The position numbers were made by a program, and so were the translations under genes. Below the pieces are notes generated by a model. It did no database searches, was not told where the DNA came from, and saw nothing but the letters and a program-made list of their open reading frames with translations. Shown here one piece after another: positions 9,501 through 16,095 of a DNA stretch of 64,000 nt (position 1 is its first letter; the number at the start of each line of letters is the position of its first letter). The stretch is from Maritalea mobilis (GTDB lineage: Bacteria; Pseudomonadota; Alphaproteobacteria; Rhizobiales; Devosiaceae). Where the stretch lies: the NCBI RefSeq assembly GCF_004363175.1, contig NZ_SNYR01000001.1:744001-808000 (forward strand), given 5' to 3'.

Positions 9501-11615
9501 GAAGACAAATTGGGCACATTGCCTGATGCAATTGCACAACGTGCAAATGAAACTGCTACCCGCTTGAGCGAAATGAACTCTGCCTTCTCTGAAAGCTTCA
9601 ACAAAGCACTTGGCAATATTGATAGTGGCGCAAACCAGATCACCGCTGCATTGGATGAAAAACTCACTGGCTTGACCAGCGACATTTCATCTGACGTGGA
9701 ACGCACTGCCTCACGCATGGATCTGGTGATCCGCGGCGCGATGGAGCAATTGCGTGGCGCCTCTACTGCGATGGAAGAATTGGTGTCCGTACGTGCGGTA
9801 AACACCGCTGAAGAGCTAAGCGACAAAGCACGCGCCATGAACCAAGTTGTGGCCGTACAGTCTGACACCCTCGCGAAACTGATCGACAAGAAAACTGCTG
9901 ACATTGAAGAGCGCATGCAAAAGCAGCAAAATCTGTTGCGCAACGCATTGGAGCAAAATGCACGCGGTGCCGAAGAGATCATGGCGCACTCAACTTCACG
10001 TATAGAAGAAGATGTGACCCGCGCCTTGGCCAAGCTGAACGATTCCAACATGCTGTTGCAGCAAGTTTTGGAAACCTCAACCAGCAACTTGGCAACGCTA
10101 GAAGATGGCGTGGCAAAACACACTGCCCGCTATTCAGACGCCGTGCGCGATGCCCTTGCAGGCACCGACGACGCTGGTCGCTTGATGGGCGAGCATGTGA
10201 ATGCGTTGCAAGGCACCATTCATGGCCTGTTGCAAGAGGTTGGCGAAATCAAGCATGTGCTTGATGGTCAAGCCGCAGGCTTCACCAATGCAGCCAAAGA
10301 ACTCACCGACGCGTCAGTTGTTACTGTGGACACAATTGAAGGCGGCCGCACCGCAATGGATGCCTTGGTGGCTGGCTTTACCAAGCGTGCCGAAGAAATT
10401 GATGCCCGCTTGCGCACCTTCGCTAAATCCTTGTCTGACACAGTGAGTGAAACTGAATCTCGGATCGCTGAGACCCAAGATAATCTGACACAAACTGTGA
10501 GCAGCGCGTCCAACACTGTTTCAACAAATCTACGCGATTTGACTGAGACTGCCGGCGTGGAAAGCCAGCGTGCAACAACAGCATTGCAACAAGCACAGAA
10601 GTCACTCATCGACGAAATGCAGCAATCAATCCAATCTGCTGTTGAACGGTTCAACGAAACATCAACTGCGATGCGCCTGACTGCAAAAGAATTGAGCGAA
10701 GAGCTGAGCTCAACCCGTTCAGAATTGCAACGCGGCGTGATGGAATTGCCGGAGGAAACAAAGGCAAGTGCAGCAGCAATGCGCCAAGTGGTAGCAGAGC
10801 AAATTGAAGCCTTGGAAGAGTTGAACAAAATTGTGAACGCGCAACCTGTTGCGCCACGCCCTGCCCCGAAAGCGGCAGCCGCGGCCCCAACAATTGAACA
10901 ACGCCCAACGCCAAAACCTGAAGCACCACGCACAGCAAGCACCTTGCAAAGCCAAGAAGCGCCACGGCGTGCAGAACAGCCTTTGAGCCCTGCCCGCACC
11001 GAAGCGCCACGGCCAGCAGCAACAAGCCAGCCTGTGCAGCAGCAAGATGACCGCTTTGACGATGATATCTCATCAGAGCAATTGGCCGCGCTTTTGGAAA
11101 AGCAGATTGAAGAGCAAGATGCCCGCGCAGCAGAAGCTGAGCGCAAACGTGCGGCACAAACACCTGCCCCTGCACAAACGGCTGCAAAAACAGCCCAGCA
11201 GGACGAAGAAGGCAGCTGGGTTCGCAGCTTGTTGCGCAACGCTTCAGCCAACCAGCAGGCCAGCAGCGCCCGCCGCGGTGGCAACTTGAAAAACCTCACA
11301 TCAGAGATGATTGAGGCTGTGGATCACAAAACATTGGTTGATGCTTGGCGGCGTTACCAGAATGGCGAAAGCGGCGTGTTCTCTCGTCGTCTTTACACCC
11401 TGGCAGGCCAAAGCATTTTTGACGATGTACGCAAAGCATTGAAGCAAGACCAAGAGTTTGCTGGCACCGCCAAAGACTTTATGGGCGAGTTTGAACAGCT
11501 CTTGCGTGATGCAGCTAGCGGCGTTGACCCTGTGCGGGACACACAAGCCTTGCTGACATCTGATCGCGGCAAGATCTACACAATGTTGGCACATGCCCAA
11601 GGTCGCTTGAACTAG
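6585..11615 (+). CDS. Giant two-TM coiled-coil protein, growth pole ring (GPR/RgsE)-like
   Basis: A 1676-residue protein. In order it has a Ser/Arg-rich cytoplasmic N-terminus (1-95), two membrane segments (about 98-117 and 139-159), then over 1,200 residues of helical repeats. The repeats have an apolipoprotein-like 22-residue period, for example SFDQTLANRTDQL recurring as SFDQTLAMRSDEL. After them come a Pro/Ala-rich linker (about 1417-1545) and a compact C-terminal domain of about 105 residues starting near LTSEMIEAVDHKTL. This layout is that of Agrobacterium GPR and Sinorhizobium RgsE, which form a ring at the growing pole and organise peptidoglycan insertion; those are about 2,100 residues, so this one is shorter. 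I chose the ATG at 6585 because the N-terminus becomes conserved-looking there and AAAGGTAG lies upstream. The identification rests on architecture, not alignment. Confidence 0.7.
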   Translation: MAKNKNSSNDPATLAFSAVESALESSSDSDVKSSKAPSLDKATSSSEEKRGRSKRASESRSRSAERIASRAASVANDDRSTAAGILYSMQSKPSTTPYWLAALASICWMVIIGTLGYMRFGADLANTEFTALVQTPDFAGFSALFLIPVLAFFAIALIVRRAQDLRLAASSMTQAALRLAEPESTATAQITTVGQAVRREVNAIGDGLERALSRAGELEVMVHNEVNSLERTYADNELRMRALIEELANQRNAVVTNSERVREAISDAHSGFAQQLDEVGSSFVDKMRTTGGDITQSIAGQGDQITGALKEQSDRFANTIDNRRTDLVAALDDSTDKLNIVVDERTAAMASALAEQSAQFDETLAQRADELANKVASRTEQLDSTLSAHSDSFDQTLANRTDQLNSTLSAHSESFDQTLAMRSDELSEKVAMRTEELGSTLSEQNARFDKTLVERTEQLSSEVADRTARLNQVLSARATNFSETLDTKRDELDNLLNERTTYMLDAFGERHTNLAATIEERTNALNDVLARGSSSFSENVDERIARLTRSLEDGTSEFSSIIEERTNQLSGVLRASSESVLVDLNLRGEEIASNMENVGSNLASKILQNAEYAQRTLADFGSGVDESISIQTNNLESAVQSALLQLGGTLDERAAEARELLANAGQDTISQLTSRVDEVAVILDSRLHSMDEIMSEKGERLIKTLNENEQGFKQHAQSLESTINQRTSEFNTVLQTSAADLDATMKNRTKELGTTFEKSGQLFRDSIDESLRDVNETMETRTNHVSQMIEEQVARVNDNLGNQIDAAIARLSDAETGVAGKVTDAVSNIEASTETLAGRVESAVSSSAGLFEKATSELDQTIGSRLSATEQRLSAAANNISTSMQERALEAEERITAATQSLSDAMEARARGSEERIAAATQNLSSSVEERTRAAEERITGATEGLSSSIEARVAESEERMALSTEHLSRTIEDKLGTLPDAIAQRANETATRLSEMNSAFSESFNKALGNIDSGANQITAALDEKLTGLTSDISSDVERTASRMDLVIRGAMEQLRGASTAMEELVSVRAVNTAEELSDKARAMNQVVAVQSDTLAKLIDKKTADIEERMQKQQNLLRNALEQNARGAEEIMAHSTSRIEEDVTRALAKLNDSNMLLQQVLETSTSNLATLEDGVAKHTARYSDAVRDALAGTDDAGRLMGEHVNALQGTIHGLLQEVGEIKHVLDGQAAGFTNAAKELTDASVVTVDTIEGGRTAMDALVAGFTKRAEEIDARLRTFAKSLSDTVSETESRIAETQDNLTQTVSSASNTVSTNLRDLTETAGVESQRATTALQQAQKSLIDEMQQSIQSAVERFNETSTAMRLTAKELSEELSSTRSELQRGVMELPEETKASAAAMRQVVAEQIEALEELNKIVNAQPVAPRPAPKAAAAAPTIEQRPTPKPEAPRTASTLQSQEAPRRAEQPLSPARTEAPRPAATSQPVQQQDDRFDDDISSEQLAALLEKQIEEQDARAAEAERKRAAQTPAPAQTAAKTAQQDEEGSWVRSLLRNASANQQASSARRGGNLKNLTSEMIEAVDHKTLVDAWRRYQNGESGVFSRRLYTLAGQSIFDDVRKALKQDQEFAGTAKDFMGEFEQLLRDAASGVDPVRDTQALLTSDRGKIYTMLAHAQGRLN

Positions 11616-11637
11616 CCGCCACAACATAACGAACAAA

Positions 11638-11674
11638 TAAAAAAGGCGCTCCAAATTCTGGGGCGCCTTTTTTG
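11638..11674. terminator. Bidirectional rho-independent terminator
   Basis: Stem AAAGGCGC pairing with GCGCCTTT, with an A-run on the left and TTTTTT on the right. It serves the GPR-like gene on the plus strand and the convergent MFS gene on the minus strand. Confidence 0.8.
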
Positions 11675-11700
11675 ATTGTTAGTTTCTGGTGCGAGAAGCA

Positions 11701-12912
11701 TTAAGCCTCGCTGCGAGGATTGACCAGCACAAGCGAAACAAAGATCAACGCGCCGCCAAGCCCCGCCAAAATGGCTGACAACATAAATGTCGGCGCCCCG
11801 AAGTTGGAAAAGACAAAGCCGAACAATACAATGAATGTGGCCAGCGTAGCCTGTGATACCACTTGAACGAGGCTTTGCGCCTCAGCAGCGAACTTCTCCG
11901 CCGTCCAGTTGGCAACAAAATTCAGCGTACCCAAATAGGTGATGCCGAAGCTGACCGCATGCAGCATTTGCAGCAAGAAGAAGCCCCAAACCGGCACATC
12001 AAAGCTCATGCCGACCCAGCGCAACACGGTGATACCAGCGGCGAAAATCAGCAAATGACGTGCAGAGAACCGCTTGGCAATGCGGGCAAACACAAAGAAG
12101 GTTAGAATTTCAGCAGCAGAGCCAATGGCCCATAGCGGCCCAATGATGGTTGAAGGCAGACCTGCCCGGTCCCACAAAATAGAACCAAACGCGTAAAGCG
12201 GCCCGTGCGATGCAACGATAAAGGCCGAGCCGAGAATGGCCAAAGCAAACCAAGGACGGAATGCATCCTTAATCTCCTGCGCCTGCAAAGGATGTGGCGG
12301 GGCAACAACAACTTCTGGCCCAAGCTTCTCATCTTCTGGCGCTTCTGAGCGGAATTTGGGCAATTGCAGCGACATCAGCCCGCGAATAAGACAGAAGCTG
12401 ACAAATAGCGGCAAGAAGATACCCACACCTGAAAGATTGAGCATCCAGCCCGAAAATAGGTTGGCTGCCACATAACCCACAGTGCCCCACACTCGGATCA
12501 TGGCAAAATCCAAATTACGCCGCCGCGCCATCCGCACAGTGGCTGCATCAGTTACCGGCGCGCCAACCATGAAGGGCAGCACCGTCAGGGTCCAACAAAA
12601 CAGGATGGCCCAAAACCCTTGCGCGAAAAACAAGGTGATCGACGCAAATCCAGACAGCAAGCTGGCCGCAATGATCACTTGCCGCCAATCACTTGCTTTG
12701 TCAGCAATACGCCCCACAAAGATATTGATCAACACCATCATCCAAATGGGGGCGGAATTGACAAAGCCCACATCGGAATCTGACAAACCTTGCGATTTCA
12801 ACCACAAAGGTAGAAACGGCACGGCAATACCGACCGCTAGAAATTTAAAGGCATAAAAGCTAGATGCACGCCCTCGATGGGATAAGAGCGCCTCGCGCAT
12901 AGAATATAGCAT
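11701..12912 (-). CDS. MFS transporter, HcaT/LacY-like (MFS_1-like) family
   Basis: A 403-residue protein with about twelve hydrophobic segments in two six-helix halves, separated by a charged loop near residues 195-215 (FRSEAPEDEKLGPEV). The opening helix with FLPLWLKSQGLSDSDVGF resembles the HcaT/NupG-like group of proton symporters, whose substrates include phenylpropanoids and nucleosides. No substrate can be named here. The listed frame can begin at a TTG at 12921, but the ATG at 12912 has AAAAGG upstream and is preferred. It stands alone on the minus strand, with a shared terminator at its end. Confidence 0.8.
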   Translation of the reverse strand: MLYSMREALLSHRGRASSFYAFKFLAVGIAVPFLPLWLKSQGLSDSDVGFVNSAPIWMMVLINIFVGRIADKASDWRQVIIAASLLSGFASITLFFAQGFWAILFCWTLTVLPFMVGAPVTDAATVRMARRRNLDFAMIRVWGTVGYVAANLFSGWMLNLSGVGIFLPLFVSFCLIRGLMSLQLPKFRSEAPEDEKLGPEVVVAPPHPLQAQEIKDAFRPWFALAILGSAFIVASHGPLYAFGSILWDRAGLPSTIIGPLWAIGSAAEILTFFVFARIAKRFSARHLLIFAAGITVLRWVGMSFDVPVWGFFLLQMLHAVSFGITYLGTLNFVANWTAEKFAAEAQSLVQVVSQATLATFIVLFGFVFSNFGAPTFMLSAILAGLGGALIFVSLVLVNPRSEA

Positions 12913-13013
12913 AGGGAACAACCTTTTGGATTTGACCCAATTAGGGTGCGCTGATTTGCAGCAACTGACAAGTCCAAAGGTATGTTTTTGGTTTTAGGAC
13001 GGAAAATGCCGAA

Positions 13014-14039
13014 TTATGCCGCCTGCTCATGGCCGCTAAGCGTTGGCACCAGATAATCACGGAACATGGTGGCGCAAACTTGCCAGCTATATTTTAGCGC
13101 ATGGGCGCGTGCATCTTCACGTTTCAAAGTCAGTGCTTTTGTCACCGCAATAGCCAAATCGTCTTCCATCACCCCGGCTTTAGGATCAGTCAACACATCA
13201 ATTGGCCCCATCACCGGATAGGCCGCAACAGGCAAACCGCATGCCATCGCTTCCAGCATCACATTGCCAAATGTGTCGGTTTTAGATGGGAAAACAAAAA
13301 CATCTGCGCTTTGATAATGAGCGGTAAGCTCTGCCCCCTGCTTGCGGTCCACAAAAACCGCGTCAGGATATTTAGCTTCAAGTTCTGCCTTTTGAGGGCC
13401 GTCGCCCACCACAATTTTGGTGCCCGGCACATCTAACTTCAAAAAGGCTTCCACATTCTTTTCAACCGCCACCCGACCAACACAAACCAAATGCGGCCCC
13501 GGCAAATCTTGGAAGAGCGTTTTTGGCCCAGGCGCAAATCGCGTTGAATCAACACCTCTGGTCCATTCAACAACATGTTGAAAATCTTTATCTTTTAAAT
13601 CTTCCACCACAGAGCGCGTGGGCGCCAACGTGTGCGCTGCTGCATCGTGAAACCAACGCAAATAGGCATAGGACCATTCACACGGCACAGGCAATCTGGC
13701 CGCGACATATTCTGGAAAACGGGTGTGGTAACTCGTGGTGAATGCCAAATGATGGCTGGTGCAATAATGCCGAGCCAACAGACCAAGCGGGCCTTCAGTG
13801 GCGATATGAATATGCTGTGGCGCATAGTTTTCAATGATTTCGCCTATTGCCCCCAATGAGGCCAGAGATAAGCGAATTTCCGGATAGGTAGGCATGGGCA
13901 TGGTCCAAAACCGTTCCGGCGTCAGGTAATCAACGTCATAACCAATTGTCCGAAGCTCTTGCCCCACCTTATCTAAACAGCGAACAACGCCGTTTACCTG
14001 TGGGTGCCAAGCATCAGTGACAATTAGTATGCGTGTCAT
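13014..14039 (-). CDS. Family GT4 glycosyltransferase (MgtA-like, mannosyl/glucosyl transfer)
   Basis: A 341-residue GT-B glycosyltransferase. The N-terminal domain opens with ILIVTDAWHPQVNGVVR, characteristic of the GT4 subgroup that includes MgtA/PimB-like lipid glycosyltransferases. The C-terminal nucleotide-sugar domain shows VCVGRVAVEKN near residue 180 and FPSKTDTFGNVMLEAMACG near 253-271. Its ATG overlaps the stop of the preceding phosphatase gene in an ATGA junction, so the two are translationally coupled. The likely product is a glycosylated membrane lipid, but acceptor and sugar are unknown. Confidence 0.85.
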   Translation of the reverse strand: MTRILIVTDAWHPQVNGVVRCLDKVGQELRTIGYDVDYLTPERFWTMPMPTYPEIRLSLASLGAIGEIIENYAPQHIHIATEGPLGLLARHYCTSHHLAFTTSYHTRFPEYVAARLPVPCEWSYAYLRWFHDAAAHTLAPTRSVVEDLKDKDFQHVVEWTRGVDSTRFAPGPKTLFQDLPGPHLVCVGRVAVEKNVEAFLKLDVPGTKIVVGDGPQKAELEAKYPDAVFVDRKQGAELTAHYQSADVFVFPSKTDTFGNVMLEAMACGLPVAAYPVMGPIDVLTDPKAGVMEDDLAIAVTKALTLKREDARAHALKYSWQVCATMFRDYLVPTLSGHEQAA

Positions 14040-14842
14040 GCGGCTTCACGCGTCTTTTTTCGACGCGCCTCTTGATTAGGGGTTGTGGCCATATCGGTCC
14101 AACGGATCAGCTCAAACTGTCCATCATGATTTTCAACGATCGCGGTGCAGCTTTCCACCCAATCGCCAGTATTGATATAACGCGTGCCATAAGTGTCATG
14201 CATGTCAGCATGATGAATGTGGCCGCAAATAACGCCGTCGACGCCAGTTTCTTTTGCTTCGTGGGCCAGCGCTTCTTCATAGCGACCAATAAAGCTCACG
14301 GCATTTTTAACCTTGTGCTTGGCCCAGGCAGAAAGCGACCAGTAATTTAGGCCCAATTTGCGGCGCACCCAATTGACCAAAATATTGATCCGCAGCGCCG
14401 AATTGTAAGCCCAGTCACCCACATGCGCCAACCATTTGGCGTGGCGCACCACCACGTCAAACTGGTCGCCATGGATCACCAAATATTGCTTGCCATCTGC
14501 TGCATGGTGGATCACGCGATCCACAATCTCGATGTCGCCGAAATGCGTGCCCAAATAGTCGCGCAAAAATTCGTCATGATTGCCCGGCAAATAAACAATG
14601 CGCGCGCCTTTGCGGGCTTTGCGCAGTAGTTTTTGCGCCAAAAGGTTGTAGCTATCGGGCCAATACCAAGATTTTTGCAAGCGCCATCCATCAATAATGT
14701 CGCCGACCAAATAAATCGTCTCAGCATCATAAGCGCGCAAGAAATTTATCAATTGTTCCACCCGGATGGTCCGCATGCCCAAATGGACATCGGAAATAAA
14801 CAAGGCCTTTACATGCCGGGTTTCTTGTTGTTGCATCATCAT
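14036..14842 (-). CDS. Metallophosphoesterase, UDP-2,3-diacylglucosamine diphosphatase (LpxH)-like
   Basis: A 268-residue calcineurin-like phosphoesterase with the complete metal site: ISDVHLG near residues 16-22, VGDIIDGW near 46, PGNHDE near 83 and GHIHHAD near 199. It belongs to the COG2908 group that includes LpxH. Rhizobia usually use LpxI or this longer LpxH-like protein in lipid A assembly, but paralogues act on other lipid-linked diphosphates. Coupling to a GT4 glycosyltransferase suggests a shared glycolipid pathway. The protein is about 25 residues longer than E. coli LpxH, with an extra basic tail (RRKKTREAA). Confidence 0.8.
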   Translation of the reverse strand: MMMQQQETRHVKALFISDVHLGMRTIRVEQLINFLRAYDAETIYLVGDIIDGWRLQKSWYWPDSYNLLAQKLLRKARKGARIVYLPGNHDEFLRDYLGTHFGDIEIVDRVIHHAADGKQYLVIHGDQFDVVVRHAKWLAHVGDWAYNSALRINILVNWVRRKLGLNYWSLSAWAKHKVKNAVSFIGRYEEALAHEAKETGVDGVICGHIHHADMHDTYGTRYINTGDWVESCTAIVENHDGQFELIRWTDMATTPNQEARRKKTREAA

Positions 14843-14889
14843 TTCTTACGCTCGCATTGTCTTTGCGCCTGACTTTCTAACCCGATTCA

Positions 14890-14910
14890 GGCGTCACTTT
14901 TGTGACACCT
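14890..14910 (-). other. Small hairpin between the NagZ-like and LpxH-like genes
   Basis: On the minus strand GGTGTCAC pairs with GTGACGCC around an AAAA loop. No U-tract follows, so it is a weak terminator or an RNA stability element at best. Confidence 0.3.
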
Positions 14911-14941
14911 TACCGCGTTGAACAGATCTGGGCAAAGTCTG

Positions 14942-16033
14942 TTATTGGACCAGCATCGCTTTCATGCCCACAATCCGGCCATAACTACGCTTAATCATCT
15001 CAGCAAAAGCAGGGTCACGCTCTGCTTCGCTCACCAATAGATTGATAATCTTGTTGGGCAATTCAAGGCTTGGCTCGCGCGTATTGGAAAACAGCAAGAT
15101 ATCATTGCCCGCCCGCACCGCTGCAATCACCGCTTCGTCAAAGCCATAGAGCTTGGTGATGGCGCCCATTTCCATATCATCGGAAACAACCACGCCGTTA
15201 AAGCCCAACCCCTGCCGCAGCACGCCATTAATCGCCACAGACGAGAGGCTGGCCGGATAATCATTCTTGCCCGCTTCAGCAAAGCTCTTGTGATAGAGAT
15301 GCCCCACCATCACCATTTGCGCCAGATTTTGGCTGATCAGCTTTTTGTATGGCACATATTCAGTATCGCGCCAGCTCTGTGTAATGTCTGCAAAGCCCAA
15401 ATGGCTGTCAGCTTGGCTGGAACCATGCCCCGGGAAATGCTTGAGCGAGGTCAACACACCGGCAGACTTGTGTCCGCGCACAAAGGCAGCGCCATATTCG
15501 GCGACCTTCTCAGGATCAGCTGAATAGGAACGGCCAAACTTGGCAATGATCGGATTATTGCGGTTTACATTCACATCAACCACAGGGCCAAAATTGACAT
15601 TGAACCCAAGCGCCGCAAGCCGACGACCCAAATTTTCATAGAGTGCTTGTGCTGCACTTGCATTCATTGAATTGGCAACATCTTGCGCGCTGGCAATTTC
15701 GGCAAAGCCTACAGATTTGGTCAGACGTTCAACCTGCCCGCCCTCTTGGTCGATGCTGATCAGCAACGGCAGATTTGCTGGTGCAACAGATTGCCAGTCC
15801 GCATTTTTGCTTTTGACCATATCGGTGGAGGCAACATTATATTTGAGGTAAAGCACCCCGCCGATCTTGCCCTCTTTCACTAGGCTTTTGACGCCATTGT
15901 GCCATTTGCCGGAACTTTGGTCGCCCTGAAAGCCGATCATCACCATCTGACCAGCCATATCACGAAGGGATTGAGCCATTGCTGGCACACTAAAATGGGC
16001 AACGAACATTGCCGCAATAATCAATAAACGCAT
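14942..16033 (-). CDS. Glycoside hydrolase family 3, NagZ-like beta-N-acetylhexosaminidase, exported
   Basis: A 363-residue GH3 enzyme with a signal peptide (MRLLIIAAMFVAHFSVPAMA, cut before QS). The family motif LKHFPGHG followed by the active-site loop with SHLGFAD is near residues 200-215. The nucleophile Asp is in GVVVSDDMEMGAI near 277. NagZ removes GlcNAc from muropeptides in the cytoplasm; this copy carries an export signal, so it probably acts in the periplasm on cell-wall fragments or other glycosides. A TTG at 16054 could extend the frame, but the ATG at 16033 begins the signal peptide cleanly. Confidence 0.82.
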   Translation of the reverse strand: MRLLIIAAMFVAHFSVPAMAQSLRDMAGQMVMIGFQGDQSSGKWHNGVKSLVKEGKIGGVLYLKYNVASTDMVKSKNADWQSVAPANLPLLISIDQEGGQVERLTKSVGFAEIASAQDVANSMNASAAQALYENLGRRLAALGFNVNFGPVVDVNVNRNNPIIAKFGRSYSADPEKVAEYGAAFVRGHKSAGVLTSLKHFPGHGSSQADSHLGFADITQSWRDTEYVPYKKLISQNLAQMVMVGHLYHKSFAEAGKNDYPASLSSVAINGVLRQGLGFNGVVVSDDMEMGAITKLYGFDEAVIAAVRAGNDILLFSNTREPSLELPNKIINLLVSEAERDPAFAEMIKRSYGRIVGMKAMLVQ

Positions 16034-16095
16034 GTAAACCGCTCTGAGAATCAAAAACCTATAAATGCCGGAGGAATATGCCTTAAATAGGGCTT

